DNA of 59,939 nt from an uncultured Bacteroidales bacterium (lineage in GTDB: Bacteria; Bacteroidota; Bacteroidia; Bacteroidales; F082). The stretch's first letter is position 1; each line of letters opens with the position of its first letter. Under the pieces are notes generated by a model, which did no database searches, was not told the origin of the DNA, and was given only the letters and a program-made list of their open reading frames with translations. The stretch covers positions 1 through 59,939 of the forward strand of contig CAJOIS010000028.1 of NCBI GenBank assembly GCA_905234645.1, given 5' to 3'. The position numbers and the translations under genes were made by a program. Of the stretch, positions 26,128-35,269 are shown piece after piece.

Positions 26128-26919
26128 GTGAAACAATTGGAGCATATCACCGCCCCCGTCGCTGCCGAATTGGCGCAATTCGAGGCCTTCTTCGACCGCA
26201 CCCTGCAGGCCAACACCGAGCCGATGGACGCCATCATGCGCTATGTCGGCGAGACGAAAGGCAAACGCCTGCGCCCGCTGTTGGTGCTGCTCTCGGCGAA
26301 GCTCTTCGGAGAGGTCAACGAGCAGACCTTGCGTGCCGCCACCTTTGCGGAGATGGTGCACAGCGCGACATTGATCCATGACGACGTGGTGGACGATGCC
26401 GACCTGCGTCGTGACAGGGCCTCTGTGAAGACGCAATTCGGCAACCTTTCTGCCGTGCTTTCGGGCGACTACCTTCTCGCCAAGGCCATGCTGCTTCTTT
26501 CCAACCCAAAGGACATCGGCATCCTGAACGAGATGCTCGGCACCACCGCCGCCATGAGCGAAGGGGAACTGATGCAGAATGCATCATTTTTGCTGCCAAA
26601 TGGCAGCAAAAATGATGCTTACCTAGACATCATCACCCGCAAAACCGCCCTACTGATACGTTCCTGCTGCATCGCCGGTGCGATGTCGGTAAATGCCACC
26701 GAGGAACAAATCCGACAAATCTCCGATTTCGGCATCCATTTCGGCATCCTGTTCCAGCTGCGCGACGACCTCCTCGACGGCGAGAACATGGAATTGGCGC
26801 AGGCCTTGCTGCCCGAATACCGACAAAAGACCCTGCTGGCTTTGGAGGGCTTCCATAATGCTGAAATCGTCGCGGCATTACGGGAATTAACGGTTTTCTG
26901 TGCGGAGCGGGAAGGATAG
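26128..26919 (+). CDS. Polyprenyl synthetase family protein, unusually short
   Basis: 263 residues from a GTG start (VKQLEHITAPVAAELAQFEAFF aligns with family N-termini). It should condense isopentenyl diphosphate onto allylic diphosphates for quinone or undecaprenyl precursors. Motifs: GKRLRPLLVLL, first Asp-rich motif HDDVVDDADLRRDRASV and second FQLRDDLLD. Family members have about 324 residues; here the roughly 60 residues after the second motif, including the GKPxxxD segment, are missing, and the chain passes straight to C-terminal helices. A perfect 18-bp palindrome encodes part of the loop after GELMQ. Active sites are mostly present, but activity is uncertain. Confidence 0.82.
   Translation: MKQLEHITAPVAAELAQFEAFFDRTLQANTEPMDAIMRYVGETKGKRLRPLLVLLSAKLFGEVNEQTLRAATFAEMVHSATLIHDDVVDDADLRRDRASVKTQFGNLSAVLSGDYLLAKAMLLLSNPKDIGILNEMLGTTAAMSEGELMQNASFLLPNGSKNDAYLDIITRKTALLIRSCCIAGAMSVNATEEQIRQISDFGIHFGILFQLRDDLLDGENMELAQALLPEYRQKTLLALEGFHNAEIVAALRELTVFCAEREG
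26581..26618. repeat. Perfect 18-bp palindrome inside the polyprenyl synthetase gene
   Basis: GCATCATTTTTGCTGCCA and its exact reverse complement are separated by AA. It is translated in frame as NASFLLPNGSKNDA, replacing the loop that homologues have between GELxQ and YxxIIxRKTA. Confidence 0.85.
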
Positions 26920-26968
26920 TATTCCCCGAATTCTTCCTTTTTTCAAACCATCGTATAGAACTATTTCC

Positions 26969-26976
26969 TATCTTTG
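26969..26976 (+). promoter_or_regulatory. -7 box (TATCTTTG) for the giant fibronectin gene
   Basis: Plus-strand TATCTTTGC 76 nt upstream of the ATG at 27053. The leader starts with a hairpin (AAGCTTGGAA/TTCCAAGGCTT, 26978-27001). Confidence 0.55.
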
Positions 26977-27052
26977 CAAGCTTGGAATGGTTCCAAGGCT
27001 TGTTTTTCATGCCTTTATACAATTGAATATCAAACAATAAAATTATCATAAA

Positions 27053-27439
27053 ATGAGAATGAAACATTTACTTTTGACACTGCTGCTGGCCGTACTTGTG
27101 CCTTGGGCGGCAAAAGGACAAGAAACCGTGACTGTGTGTGACGGCACAGCCGCCGGAACAACGACGTCAATAAATGGCACGATTCCTATTGACGGTGCTT
27201 ACGTTGACCTCCAAGGGACCACTTCGGAATTCATCATCCCTGCCACCACCGAACACATGGACGAATTGGTTGGAGGTGTCATTAACAAATTGACTTTCTA
27301 TCTTTCTATCTTTATGAGAACTATAACGATTGGGGTAGCCCTACCGTTCAGTTTTACATGGGTGAAGTGGAAGAGACCACACTCAGTAACGTCCATAATC
27401 CTAACAACTTCACTATTGTCGCTACCGTTGAAGGATTGA
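27053..27439 (+). CDS. Giant fibronectin-III surface protein, N-terminal fragment (frameshifted)
   Basis: Starts MRMKHLLLTLLLAVLVPWAAKGQ, a signal peptide, followed by ETVTVCDGTAAGTTTSINGTIPIDGAYVDLQGTTSEFIIP, a common N-terminus of Bacteroidales surface proteins. The frame is right up to about 27303 (NKLTFYL). There an 8-bp tandem duplication (TTTCTATC twice, 27295-27310) shifts it and translation ends at 27439. Removing one copy restores LTFYLYENYNDWGSPTVQFYMGEV, a natural continuation into the next ORF. The break therefore looks like slipped-strand variation or a sequencing error. Confidence 0.8.
   Translation: MRMKHLLLTLLLAVLVPWAAKGQETVTVCDGTAAGTTTSINGTIPIDGAYVDLQGTTSEFIIPATTEHMDELVGGVINKLTFYLSIFMRTITIGVALPFSFTWVKWKRPHSVTSIILTTSLLSLPLKD
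27295..27310 (+). repeat. 8-bp tandem duplication (TTTCTATC x2) that breaks the frame
   Basis: Two exact adjacent copies of TTTCTATC followed by TTTA. One copy gives an open frame through the whole gene; two copies give a stop at 27439. Confidence 0.85.
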
Positions 27440-30400
27440 GCAATCAATCGGCAGAAATGGAAGTGACGCTTACCACTCCTTACACCTACAGAGGCGGCAA
27501 TCTGCTTATTGGCACATACGTGCAAACTGCAAGTAGTGTTTGGGTTTGGACAGGCTTCAACGGAATCGAAGCCCCAGCAAACTCCTCCAGAAGGCGTTAT
27601 CTTACATATGGTACTGGCGATGGAGCGGCATTCCTCCCCAAGACCACCTTTACTTTCGAACCCGCAAATGATTGTCCCAGACCCACAAGCCTCGTGGCCT
27701 CCAATGTGACCGCCCACACAGTCGATATGACTTGGACAATAAGTGATGAAACGTATGGTGCCCAATTCAACCTTGAGTACAAGAAAACCACCGATAATGA
27801 GTGGACTCGCATTGGGTTGGGCAATACCCGTAGTTTCACGTTGACAGGCCTCGATGACAACAGCGAGTACCAAGTCAGGATTCAGACCGTGTGCGGCAAC
27901 GATGATGAGGACAACAGCATCTGGAAATACGCCAGCAACTTCACTACCCTAATAGCTTGCCCCGCCCCGACCGACCTCACCGTTACAGACGGGAGCATCA
28001 CCGCCTACGGCGCTGCCGTCACTTGGAACGGCACCAGCAACAGCTATGTGGTGATGATAGGCCAAGAGAACACCTTGTTTGATGCCAATTTCGAGAACCA
28101 ACAGATACCATCAAACTTCACCAACGATGCCACTTACTCGTGGACCGTGGTGGCCAACACGCATAGCGGTGCCTATTGTGCCAAGAGTGCCAGTGGCGCC
28201 CACGGCGAAACTTCCGCTTTGGAGCTTTCGGTAAACCTAACCACCGATATGACTTTGACCTTCTCCGCCAAGGTTTCTTCGGAAACCGATTATGACGAAG
28301 CCTACTTCTCTATCGATGGCACCGCCCAAGCCGACCTCGACGGTATTTCCGGCAATGGCGAATGGATTGATTATTCTTACCCCTTGACCGCCGGTTCCCA
28401 TACCCTCCGTTGGTATTACACTAAAGACGGGAGCCTGTCTCACAACGACGACTGCTTCTATGTGGACGATATCGTTATATCCAGTGTGAACTCGTGGACC
28501 CAATACACCACCAGCGCCCAAACCTATTCTATCGGCAACCTCACGCCCCACACGCCTTATCAAGTGAAGGTAAAGGGCAACTGCGGCAGCGAAGGTTATA
28601 GCGTTGAAACCACTCCCGTGCGCTTTACCACTTTGCCAACATGCTTCCCGCCCACCAACGTCCATTTTGCTGAAGGTCCCACCACCCACAGTGTTACCGT
28701 TGCATGGGACTTCGAAGAAGGCGAATTGGTACAAATTGGTATGTTCCATGGCTATTTCACAGATCCTTCAGAAATACAGACGTCTAGTTTGGATACTCCT
28801 GAAGGGTCAAGCAGCGCAACGTGGAACAATTTGTATGCCGACTACGACTACACCTTCGCCATCCGCAAATATTGCAGCGCGACCGACCAAAGCGAAGTCG
28901 TCGTCATGCCTTTCCACACCTTAGAGACCTGCACGACACCCACCAACTTGACCGTAGTCGAAAACAGCATCAGCGGCCACAGCGCCACCATTACTTGGGA
29001 CGTCAACGGCGAAAACGATTACTGGAACATAGAATTTGCCACCGACGAGGATTTCGTCAATGTCTTATACGTAGACTACGAGGGCAATCCTCCCTTCACT
29101 TTCACCCAAATTCAATCAGAAACCACCTATTATGTACGCGTGAAAGCCAATTGCGTGCCGTCGGGTAATGGCGAAAGCCATTATAGCAATGTTACAAGCT
29201 TCACCACCCTTGCGTCTTGCCCCACCCCCTACAATCTGGCCGTGAACAACCTCACCTACGAAAGCGCCACTCTCAACTGGGTTGGTTTCGGCAACAGCTA
29301 CGACCTGAGTTACAGAACGGCTGGGTATTTAGATGTGGTTGGCATCGAGGAACCCTTTGCCACTTCTAACTTCACTCCCACTGGCTGGGCACGTTATAGC
29401 GGTGCATTGAACAATGACGGCACCGCCACTTTATCTTCAAGTTATTCTTGGGGCTTCGTCACCCGCAATTTTTCCAGCATCCATGCCTATGTGAATTTAT
29501 TTTCTCAACAAAAACTCTGGTTGGTGACCAAGAGTTTCAATGTGGGCAGCAACTATTCATTGAACTTTGATGCGGCTTATACCGCATATAACTCGACCAA
29601 CCCACCCGACCTAACTGGCACCGACGACAGGTTCCTTGTCTTGATTTCGACCGACAATAAGGAACATTGGACCATCCTGCGCGAGTGGAACAATGCCGGC
29701 ACAGGCGATGCCGTTTTGAACGACCTTCCCGTAACGTTCCAGCCCGTCGACGAAATCGACTTGAGCGCTTACGCAGGCCAAACCGCATATATCGCCTTTT
29801 ATGTCGCTTCCACTGTCTACAACGCCTCCAACGACCTGCATATCGACAATGTGGCCATCGGGCATCACATAGCCGCGGGCGAATGGCAGACCGCCACTAC
29901 CGCGACAACCACCTACGACTTCTCTGGTTTGGTTTATGACACCCCGTACGAAGTCCATGTGCAAAGCGACTGCGGTTCCTCATACGGCACCAGTGACCCG
30001 TCCGAAGCTTTCACTTTCACCACATTGTCACCCCCGCCCTGCGACATTGCCGAAAACTTCGCTAAAGTCTCGGAAAGCGAAACCCACCAAGGTGCCACCT
30101 TCACATGGGACGACGACGGCGACGACTATACCGTCATGGTGGGGCCGATGCATTTCACAAGCCATTTCAACTGCTTCTTCGAGGGCGAGACGATACCTGA
30201 CGCCTTCACACATACGGGTGACTATGGATTTGAGAAAGCCGTTTTTGAAGGTAGTGACTGTGCCAAGAGCGTCAATGCTGGCATCAGTAACTCAACGGCC
30301 GATATGGTCCTGCAGATTACCCTTCCGATAGAAGCCACCCTTGGCTTCAATGCCAAGGTTTCATCGGAAGCAACCTATGACAAGGCTTACTTCTCGATAG

Positions 30401-33400
30401 ATGGAGCCGTTCAAGACAACCTCAATGGTATCTCAGGAGAAGGCGCATGGTATCACTACGACTATACGCTTTCTGCGGGCACCCATACCTTGCGTTGGTA
30501 TTATGTAAAAGATAACAGCAAGAATGTAAACGACGACTGCTTCTATGTGAGCACAATCACCATCGGTAGTTACATTGTGGACAACTGGACGAGTTTTGAG
30601 CATGCCACCAGTCCTTTCACCGTCACGGGGCTTCCCTCCAACACCGAATATTTCGCCAAGGCGATACGCAACTGCACCACGGGCATACAAAGCAACGACA
30701 GTTATGTCGCTTGGTTTAAGACGCTGCCCTGCCAGCCGCCCACTGGCTTCGAACTTGTCGTCAGCCCCATCTCTTTCCTTTGCCGATGGGATGCCCAAAT
30801 AGGCGATGTGTTCCAATACTGTGTTCTTCCTGAAGGTTATCCTCTTCAAGAGTCTTATTTCGGGACGTATGAACTCCTCAACGAACCCATCAATGGTAAA
30901 TATGAAACTGCACAGTCCGTTAATTCCGACACCGACTACGTTTTCTATATACGCAAGAAGTGCGGCGAGAACGATTTCAGCGAGACGGTTACCTTAAGCT
31001 TCCACACGAAGCTCGCCCCCATCACCGTTGACGAAGGCCATCCCTTCACCGATGATTTCGAAGGCAACCTCGAATGGAATCTTGCGAGTGAATCGATAAA
31101 CAACCACTGGATGCAAGGCTCCGACGAGAACTTGGATTGCAACGGCAATGCTTTGTTTATCGCTAATGCCGGCAATTATGGATATCACGATGATGCGTCC
31201 ACGGTTTATGCCTTTAGGACGTTCTACTTGACCCCAGGCACCTACACCTACCGTTACGACTGGAGGGCTAATGGTGATGAGAACTATGATTACCTTCGCG
31301 TGGTTTTGGCGCAATCCTTGAACGATATAACTGCCACAACATTGTATTCGAACTTTTATGAGGCTATGCCTTGGGACCAATGGACTCCCATTGACGGCGG
31401 CTCACAGCTGATTCTTAGCAATGAATGGTCTACAAAAGCAGGAGTGGTTGAAATTACCAATGCAGACTACTATCAGGTAGCGTTTATATGGCGCAACAAC
31501 GGGGATACCAACAAACCCTATCCCGCCGCCATCGACAACTTCAGCCTCTCCAAAGCCCAAGTTGTTACCAATCAATGGGAAGACGACTTTGAAGGCAGCA
31601 GTTGTGGCTGGACGCTCATCAACGGCGATGAAGCCAACCAATGGGCTTGGGGTACGGACATCGATATGGGCCATGCTCTTTACATTAGCAACGATGGTGG
31701 TGAATCCAATGACTACACCATCAATAGCCCATCGATAGTTTATGCCGTCAAGCCGTTCGTTTTTGAAGAAGATGGCTATTACAGTTTCGAATACACCTGG
31801 AAAAACCATGGAGAAGGCTTATTTGGAGACACGGGAGAGCCTACTCCTTTTGACTATTTGAGGGTTGTCTTGGCACCGAACATGGCTGCGTTGACCCCGG
31901 GCGAATTGCCTACTGGCATGAACGCCTACAACTTACCCGAAGGCTGGATTGCCTTGGACGAAGGACATTGCCTCAGCGGACAGGACGATTGGATCAGGTA
32001 TTATGAGGAAACCTATCTGGAAGCGGGCGTCTACACGATGGTGCTTGTATGGCGCAACGACGGAAGCGGGGGAAGGAATCCCGCTGTTGTTGACGACGTG
32101 AGCATCGCTTCGGTGAGTTGCCCAAAACCCACGGGCCTTGTTGTTGAGAATCTTACATCAGAAGTTGTCGCTTTCCACTTTGATGTGGAGTCAGGCGCCG
32201 AGTACCAATATTGCTTCCTTGAGGATGGTGCTACTCTTTATGAGAGTATGTTCAACAGCAACACATGCATTGCTCCCACATATATCGGTTACGGTCTGCT
32301 CGGTTTCCATCCCGACACCGACTACGAAATCTGTGTACGCAAGAAATGCGGCGAAAACGAATTCAGCCAGATAGCCACCGTCACTTTCCATACCTTACAT
32401 GAATGCGCATCCCTGCCCACCGGTTGGCTTCCCCTCACGGAAAGCTTCGAAGACATGCCTAGCGCAAGTGGCAACAACTTACCCAGTGAAAACAACCTTA
32501 CCGATTGCTGGGATTACATCAATACAAGCACTGGATCCTTCAATGTGTTTCCCTTGGTGTACAATGACCCAAATTTGGCATATCAAGGCGACAATTTCTT
32601 ATATTTCCTTTCGGCCTATGGTAATGATTTTGACCCCCAAGACCAATACGCCATTCTGCCTCCTATGGAAGACATTAAACAGTTGAAATTGTCTTTCTAT
32701 GCTGCTAACATTCTTAATGCTCCTACTTTGAGCGTGGGTGTGATGGAAGGAATGGATGCCTCCACCTTCACGGCGATCCAGACCTATACAACACTATCTA
32801 CCGCTTATGCACTGTACACCGTTTCATTTGAGAACTACACAGGCAACGGCAACCGTATCGCCATCAAGATGGACGCGGCAAATGCTGACAATGCCTACCC
32901 TGTGGTCTGTATTGATGATGTCACCGTCAGCCAAAACTATGTTGTCGTGGATGCCGTCAATGATTTCACTGACGACTTCGAGTACAAACTCAAGTGGGAG
33001 CTTGTGAACGGCAATCTCACCAACACTTGGGCCTGGGGCGAAGCCGCCCACAACAGCTATGGCGGCCGCGGCCTTTACATCTCCAACGATGGAGGCACAC
33101 ACAACGCTTACGACAAGGAAAGCAGCACTATGGTGTATGCCTACAAGAACTTCATGCTCCAGGCGGGTATTTACGAATTCTCCTACGACTGGCGCGCCTA
33201 TGGTGAAGATGAATACGATTATCTGAGGGTGGCCTTGGTGCCTGCCGATGTGGATTTGGAAGCCAATACAGCGCTACCTACCGGGCTTGGCTACCTTAGC
33301 TTGCCCCAAGGCTGGATTGCCCTCGACGGAGGTATGCAACTTAACTTGTTCATCGAATGGCAAACTGAGATCCACGAAGTCGAAGTCACCGAATCTGGCA

Positions 33401-34656
33401 TGTACAAGATGGTATTCGCCTGGAGCAACGACAACGGTGCGGGCAACAACCCGCCTGCGGCCATCGACAATGTGAGTGTTCAACTAATGACTTGCCCCAC
33501 CCCAGCCAACCTTGCTGTCAGCAACCTGACCTCATTTAGCGCCGACATCAATTGGACAACTTATCCCAATGTTGACAGTTACACGGCGAAATTCAGGACA
33601 GCTCGACACCTCGATACCATCCTCACTGAAGGCTTCGAAAGTACTATTGGCGACTGGACGCTCCGCGACTGTGTTGGCAACACAGGTGTTGTCGCTGCTG
33701 GACATTCAGGTAGCCATTCCTTCCGCTTCCAAAACAGCATCAATTCCCCACAGCACCTCATCTCCCCTGAACTGACAGGAACCGTTGAAGGAATGCTCTT
33801 GGAATTCTATTATAAAAACGAATACCCAGATTATTCAGAGACTTTCCAAGTGGGCTTCAGCTCGACGGACAACGCAACCGAGTCGTTCACCTTCGGGGAC
33901 GAAATCACAGCTTACGATACACAATGGCATCTCTACAGCCAACCCATCCCTGCCGGAACGAAATACATCTGCTGGAAATACACTTCCAATAATAGGCTCC
34001 GTCTCTACATTGACGACATTGCATTAGGCTCGGAGATTACTGCCGGCGATTGGGTATATATCAACAACATTGAGTCAGGAAGCTATACACTGAGCAATCT
34101 CGCTCCCGAATCCACCTACGAAGTTCAGGTGAAGAGTGACTGCTCCGACAAATGGAGCGACGCCGTCAGCTTCACCACCGCCGAAATCCAAACGATGGAG
34201 CAGACCCTCGCTTTGGCTGCCGGCTGGAACTGGTGGGCGCCTATGGCGCAGATCCCTGCAGCACAGCTCCGCACCGCCCTCGGCGACAACCTGCCACAAC
34301 TCAAGTCGAAAAATGGTGAGGTGGGAACCAACGACAACCTGGTCCCAGGACAGATGTACAAGCTGCAGACCAACACAATCGTCGAGAACGTAACGTTGGA
34401 GGGTGTCATCGTCCCGATCAACATCAGCATCGAGGAGGGCGCCAACTGGATAGGCTATACGGGAACCACGGCCAGCATCGCCACGGCCCTCGGCAACAAC
34501 TTCACGCCCGCCGAAGGCGACAAGATCATCTCTCAAGACGGCGGCTTCGCCATCTTCAACGGCACCGCCTGGCAAGGCACGCTGACCCAGCTTACCCACG
34601 GACAAGGCTATGTGTACTTCTCCAAAGACACAGAACCCAAAGCCCTGTCCTTCTAA
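27358..34656 (+). CDS. Giant fibronectin-III / jelly-roll surface protein, main body
   Basis: 2432 residues, the rest of the protein starting at 27053; the ATG at 27358 is internal. It has about eight fibronectin type III repeats (typical pattern CPxPTxLxVxN...W...SYxLxYR...TxYxVxVxxxC...SxxxxFTTL). Between them lie jelly-roll (choice-of-anchor) modules: two near 28.1-28.5 and 30.1-30.6 kb (FSIDG, HTLRWYYxKD, DDCFYV) and three near 31.0-33.5 kb (ALYISNDGG, YDYLRVVLAP, GWIALDxG, VWRNDGxGxxNPxAxDxVS). The last 150 residues (LAAGWNWWAP, GANWIGYTG, GQGYVYFSKD) form a C-terminal domain typical of such proteins. Likely an extracellular adhesin or scaffold. Confidence 0.85.
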   Translation: MGEVEETTLSNVHNPNNFTIVATVEGLSNQSAEMEVTLTTPYTYRGGNLLIGTYVQTASSVWVWTGFNGIEAPANSSRRRYLTYGTGDGAAFLPKTTFTFEPANDCPRPTSLVASNVTAHTVDMTWTISDETYGAQFNLEYKKTTDNEWTRIGLGNTRSFTLTGLDDNSEYQVRIQTVCGNDDEDNSIWKYASNFTTLIACPAPTDLTVTDGSITAYGAAVTWNGTSNSYVVMIGQENTLFDANFENQQIPSNFTNDATYSWTVVANTHSGAYCAKSASGAHGETSALELSVNLTTDMTLTFSAKVSSETDYDEAYFSIDGTAQADLDGISGNGEWIDYSYPLTAGSHTLRWYYTKDGSLSHNDDCFYVDDIVISSVNSWTQYTTSAQTYSIGNLTPHTPYQVKVKGNCGSEGYSVETTPVRFTTLPTCFPPTNVHFAEGPTTHSVTVAWDFEEGELVQIGMFHGYFTDPSEIQTSSLDTPEGSSSATWNNLYADYDYTFAIRKYCSATDQSEVVVMPFHTLETCTTPTNLTVVENSISGHSATITWDVNGENDYWNIEFATDEDFVNVLYVDYEGNPPFTFTQIQSETTYYVRVKANCVPSGNGESHYSNVTSFTTLASCPTPYNLAVNNLTYESATLNWVGFGNSYDLSYRTAGYLDVVGIEEPFATSNFTPTGWARYSGALNNDGTATLSSSYSWGFVTRNFSSIHAYVNLFSQQKLWLVTKSFNVGSNYSLNFDAAYTAYNSTNPPDLTGTDDRFLVLISTDNKEHWTILREWNNAGTGDAVLNDLPVTFQPVDEIDLSAYAGQTAYIAFYVASTVYNASNDLHIDNVAIGHHIAAGEWQTATTATTTYDFSGLVYDTPYEVHVQSDCGSSYGTSDPSEAFTFTTLSPPPCDIAENFAKVSESETHQGATFTWDDDGDDYTVMVGPMHFTSHFNCFFEGETIPDAFTHTGDYGFEKAVFEGSDCAKSVNAGISNSTADMVLQITLPIEATLGFNAKVSSEATYDKAYFSIDGAVQDNLNGISGEGAWYHYDYTLSAGTHTLRWYYVKDNSKNVNDDCFYVSTITIGSYIVDNWTSFEHATSPFTVTGLPSNTEYFAKAIRNCTTGIQSNDSYVAWFKTLPCQPPTGFELVVSPISFLCRWDAQIGDVFQYCVLPEGYPLQESYFGTYELLNEPINGKYETAQSVNSDTDYVFYIRKKCGENDFSETVTLSFHTKLAPITVDEGHPFTDDFEGNLEWNLASESINNHWMQGSDENLDCNGNALFIANAGNYGYHDDASTVYAFRTFYLTPGTYTYRYDWRANGDENYDYLRVVLAQSLNDITATTLYSNFYEAMPWDQWTPIDGGSQLILSNEWSTKAGVVEITNADYYQVAFIWRNNGDTNKPYPAAIDNFSLSKAQVVTNQWEDDFEGSSCGWTLINGDEANQWAWGTDIDMGHALYISNDGGESNDYTINSPSIVYAVKPFVFEEDGYYSFEYTWKNHGEGLFGDTGEPTPFDYLRVVLAPNMAALTPGELPTGMNAYNLPEGWIALDEGHCLSGQDDWIRYYEETYLEAGVYTMVLVWRNDGSGGRNPAVVDDVSIASVSCPKPTGLVVENLTSEVVAFHFDVESGAEYQYCFLEDGATLYESMFNSNTCIAPTYIGYGLLGFHPDTDYEICVRKKCGENEFSQIATVTFHTLHECASLPTGWLPLTESFEDMPSASGNNLPSENNLTDCWDYINTSTGSFNVFPLVYNDPNLAYQGDNFLYFLSAYGNDFDPQDQYAILPPMEDIKQLKLSFYAANILNAPTLSVGVMEGMDASTFTAIQTYTTLSTAYALYTVSFENYTGNGNRIAIKMDAANADNAYPVVCIDDVTVSQNYVVVDAVNDFTDDFEYKLKWELVNGNLTNTWAWGEAAHNSYGGRGLYISNDGGTHNAYDKESSTMVYAYKNFMLQAGIYEFSYDWRAYGEDEYDYLRVALVPADVDLEANTALPTGLGYLSLPQGWIALDGGMQLNLFIEWQTEIHEVEVTESGMYKMVFAWSNDNGAGNNPPAAIDNVSVQLMTCPTPANLAVSNLTSFSADINWTTYPNVDSYTAKFRTARHLDTILTEGFESTIGDWTLRDCVGNTGVVAAGHSGSHSFRFQNSINSPQHLISPELTGTVEGMLLEFYYKNEYPDYSETFQVGFSSTDNATESFTFGDEITAYDTQWHLYSQPIPAGTKYICWKYTSNNRLRLYIDDIALGSEITAGDWVYINNIESGSYTLSNLAPESTYEVQVKSDCSDKWSDAVSFTTAEIQTMEQTLALAAGWNWWAPMAQIPAAQLRTALGDNLPQLKSKNGEVGTNDNLVPGQMYKLQTNTIVENVTLEGVIVPINISIEEGANWIGYTGTTASIATALGNNFTPAEGDKIISQDGGFAIFNGTAWQGTLTQLTHGQGYVYFSKDTEPKALSF

Positions 34657-34679
34657 ACAAGTCAGCAAAAACACTTTTC

Positions 34680-34712
34680 AAAAGTCGGCGGCGCAAGCTG
34701 CCGACTTTTTTT
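34680..34712 (+). terminator. Intrinsic terminator after the fibronectin gene
   Basis: AAAAGTCGGCgGC and GCtGCCGACTTTT pair around GCAA and are followed by a T run. Confidence 0.88.
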
Positions 34713-34744
34713 CTTGCCTTGGTTTCCTATTCACCAAGATTTCG

Positions 34745-34752
34745 TATCTTTG
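34745..34752 (+). promoter_or_regulatory. -7 box (TATCTTTG) for ileS
   Basis: Plus-strand TATCTTTGC 25 nt before the ileS ATG, with a TTGG about 23 nt further upstream. Confidence 0.6.
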
Positions 34753-34777
34753 CACTTTAATTTAGGAGTCATAGTAT

Positions 34778-35269
34778 ATGAACAGCAACTACAAGGAATA
34801 TAAACAGCTGAATCTCACCGAGACAGCCGACGAAATCCGCCGTTATTGGGAAGAAAACGACACCTTCCAAAAGAGCCTTGACAACCGCGACAAGGACAAC
34901 GCCTTCGTGTTCTTCGAAGGTCCGCCGAGCGCCAACGGCACCCCAGGCATCCACCATGTGATGGCTCGCTCCATCAAGGACGTGGTGTGCCGCTATCAAA
35001 CCTTGAAAGGCAAACACGTGGTCCGCAAGGCCGGCTGGGACACCCACGGCCTGCCCGTCGAACTGGGCGTGGAGAAGAAACTCGGCATCACCAAGGAAGA
35101 CATCGGCAAGAAGATTTCGGTGGACGACTACAACGGTGATGAAATACAAGGACATGTGGGACGACCTCACCCGCAAGATGGGCTACTGGGTCAACCTCAA
35201 CGACCCCTACATCACCTTCACCAACGACTATATCGAGACGCTGTGGTTCCTGCTGAAGGACCTGTATAA
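34778..35269 (+). CDS. ileS: Isoleucyl-tRNA synthetase, N-terminal part (frameshifted)
   Basis: The frame matches IleRS up to SVDDYN (35134): [22 protein letters not shown] holds the HIGH-type motif (GIHH), followed by [18 protein letters not shown]. After that it is out of frame and ends at 35269. Homologues read YNxxCRxxVMKY here; this sequence has YN + one G + VMKY, so about 17 nt (the xxCRxx codons) are missing. IleRS is essential and usually single-copy, so a true null is unlikely unless another copy exists elsewhere; an assembly artefact or strain mixture is plausible. Confidence 0.85.
   Translation: MNSNYKEYKQLNLTETADEIRRYWEENDTFQKSLDNRDKDNAFVFFEGPPSANGTPGIHHVMARSIKDVVCRYQTLKGKHVVRKAGWDTHGLPVELGVEKKLGITKEDIGKKISVDDYNGDEIQGHVGRPHPQDGLLGQPQRPLHHLHQRLYRDAVVPAEGPV

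Noticed and set aside
35130..35140. Intein or intron remnant in ileS
   Set aside because: Sequence is lost rather than gained at the junction, with no splice-like motifs.
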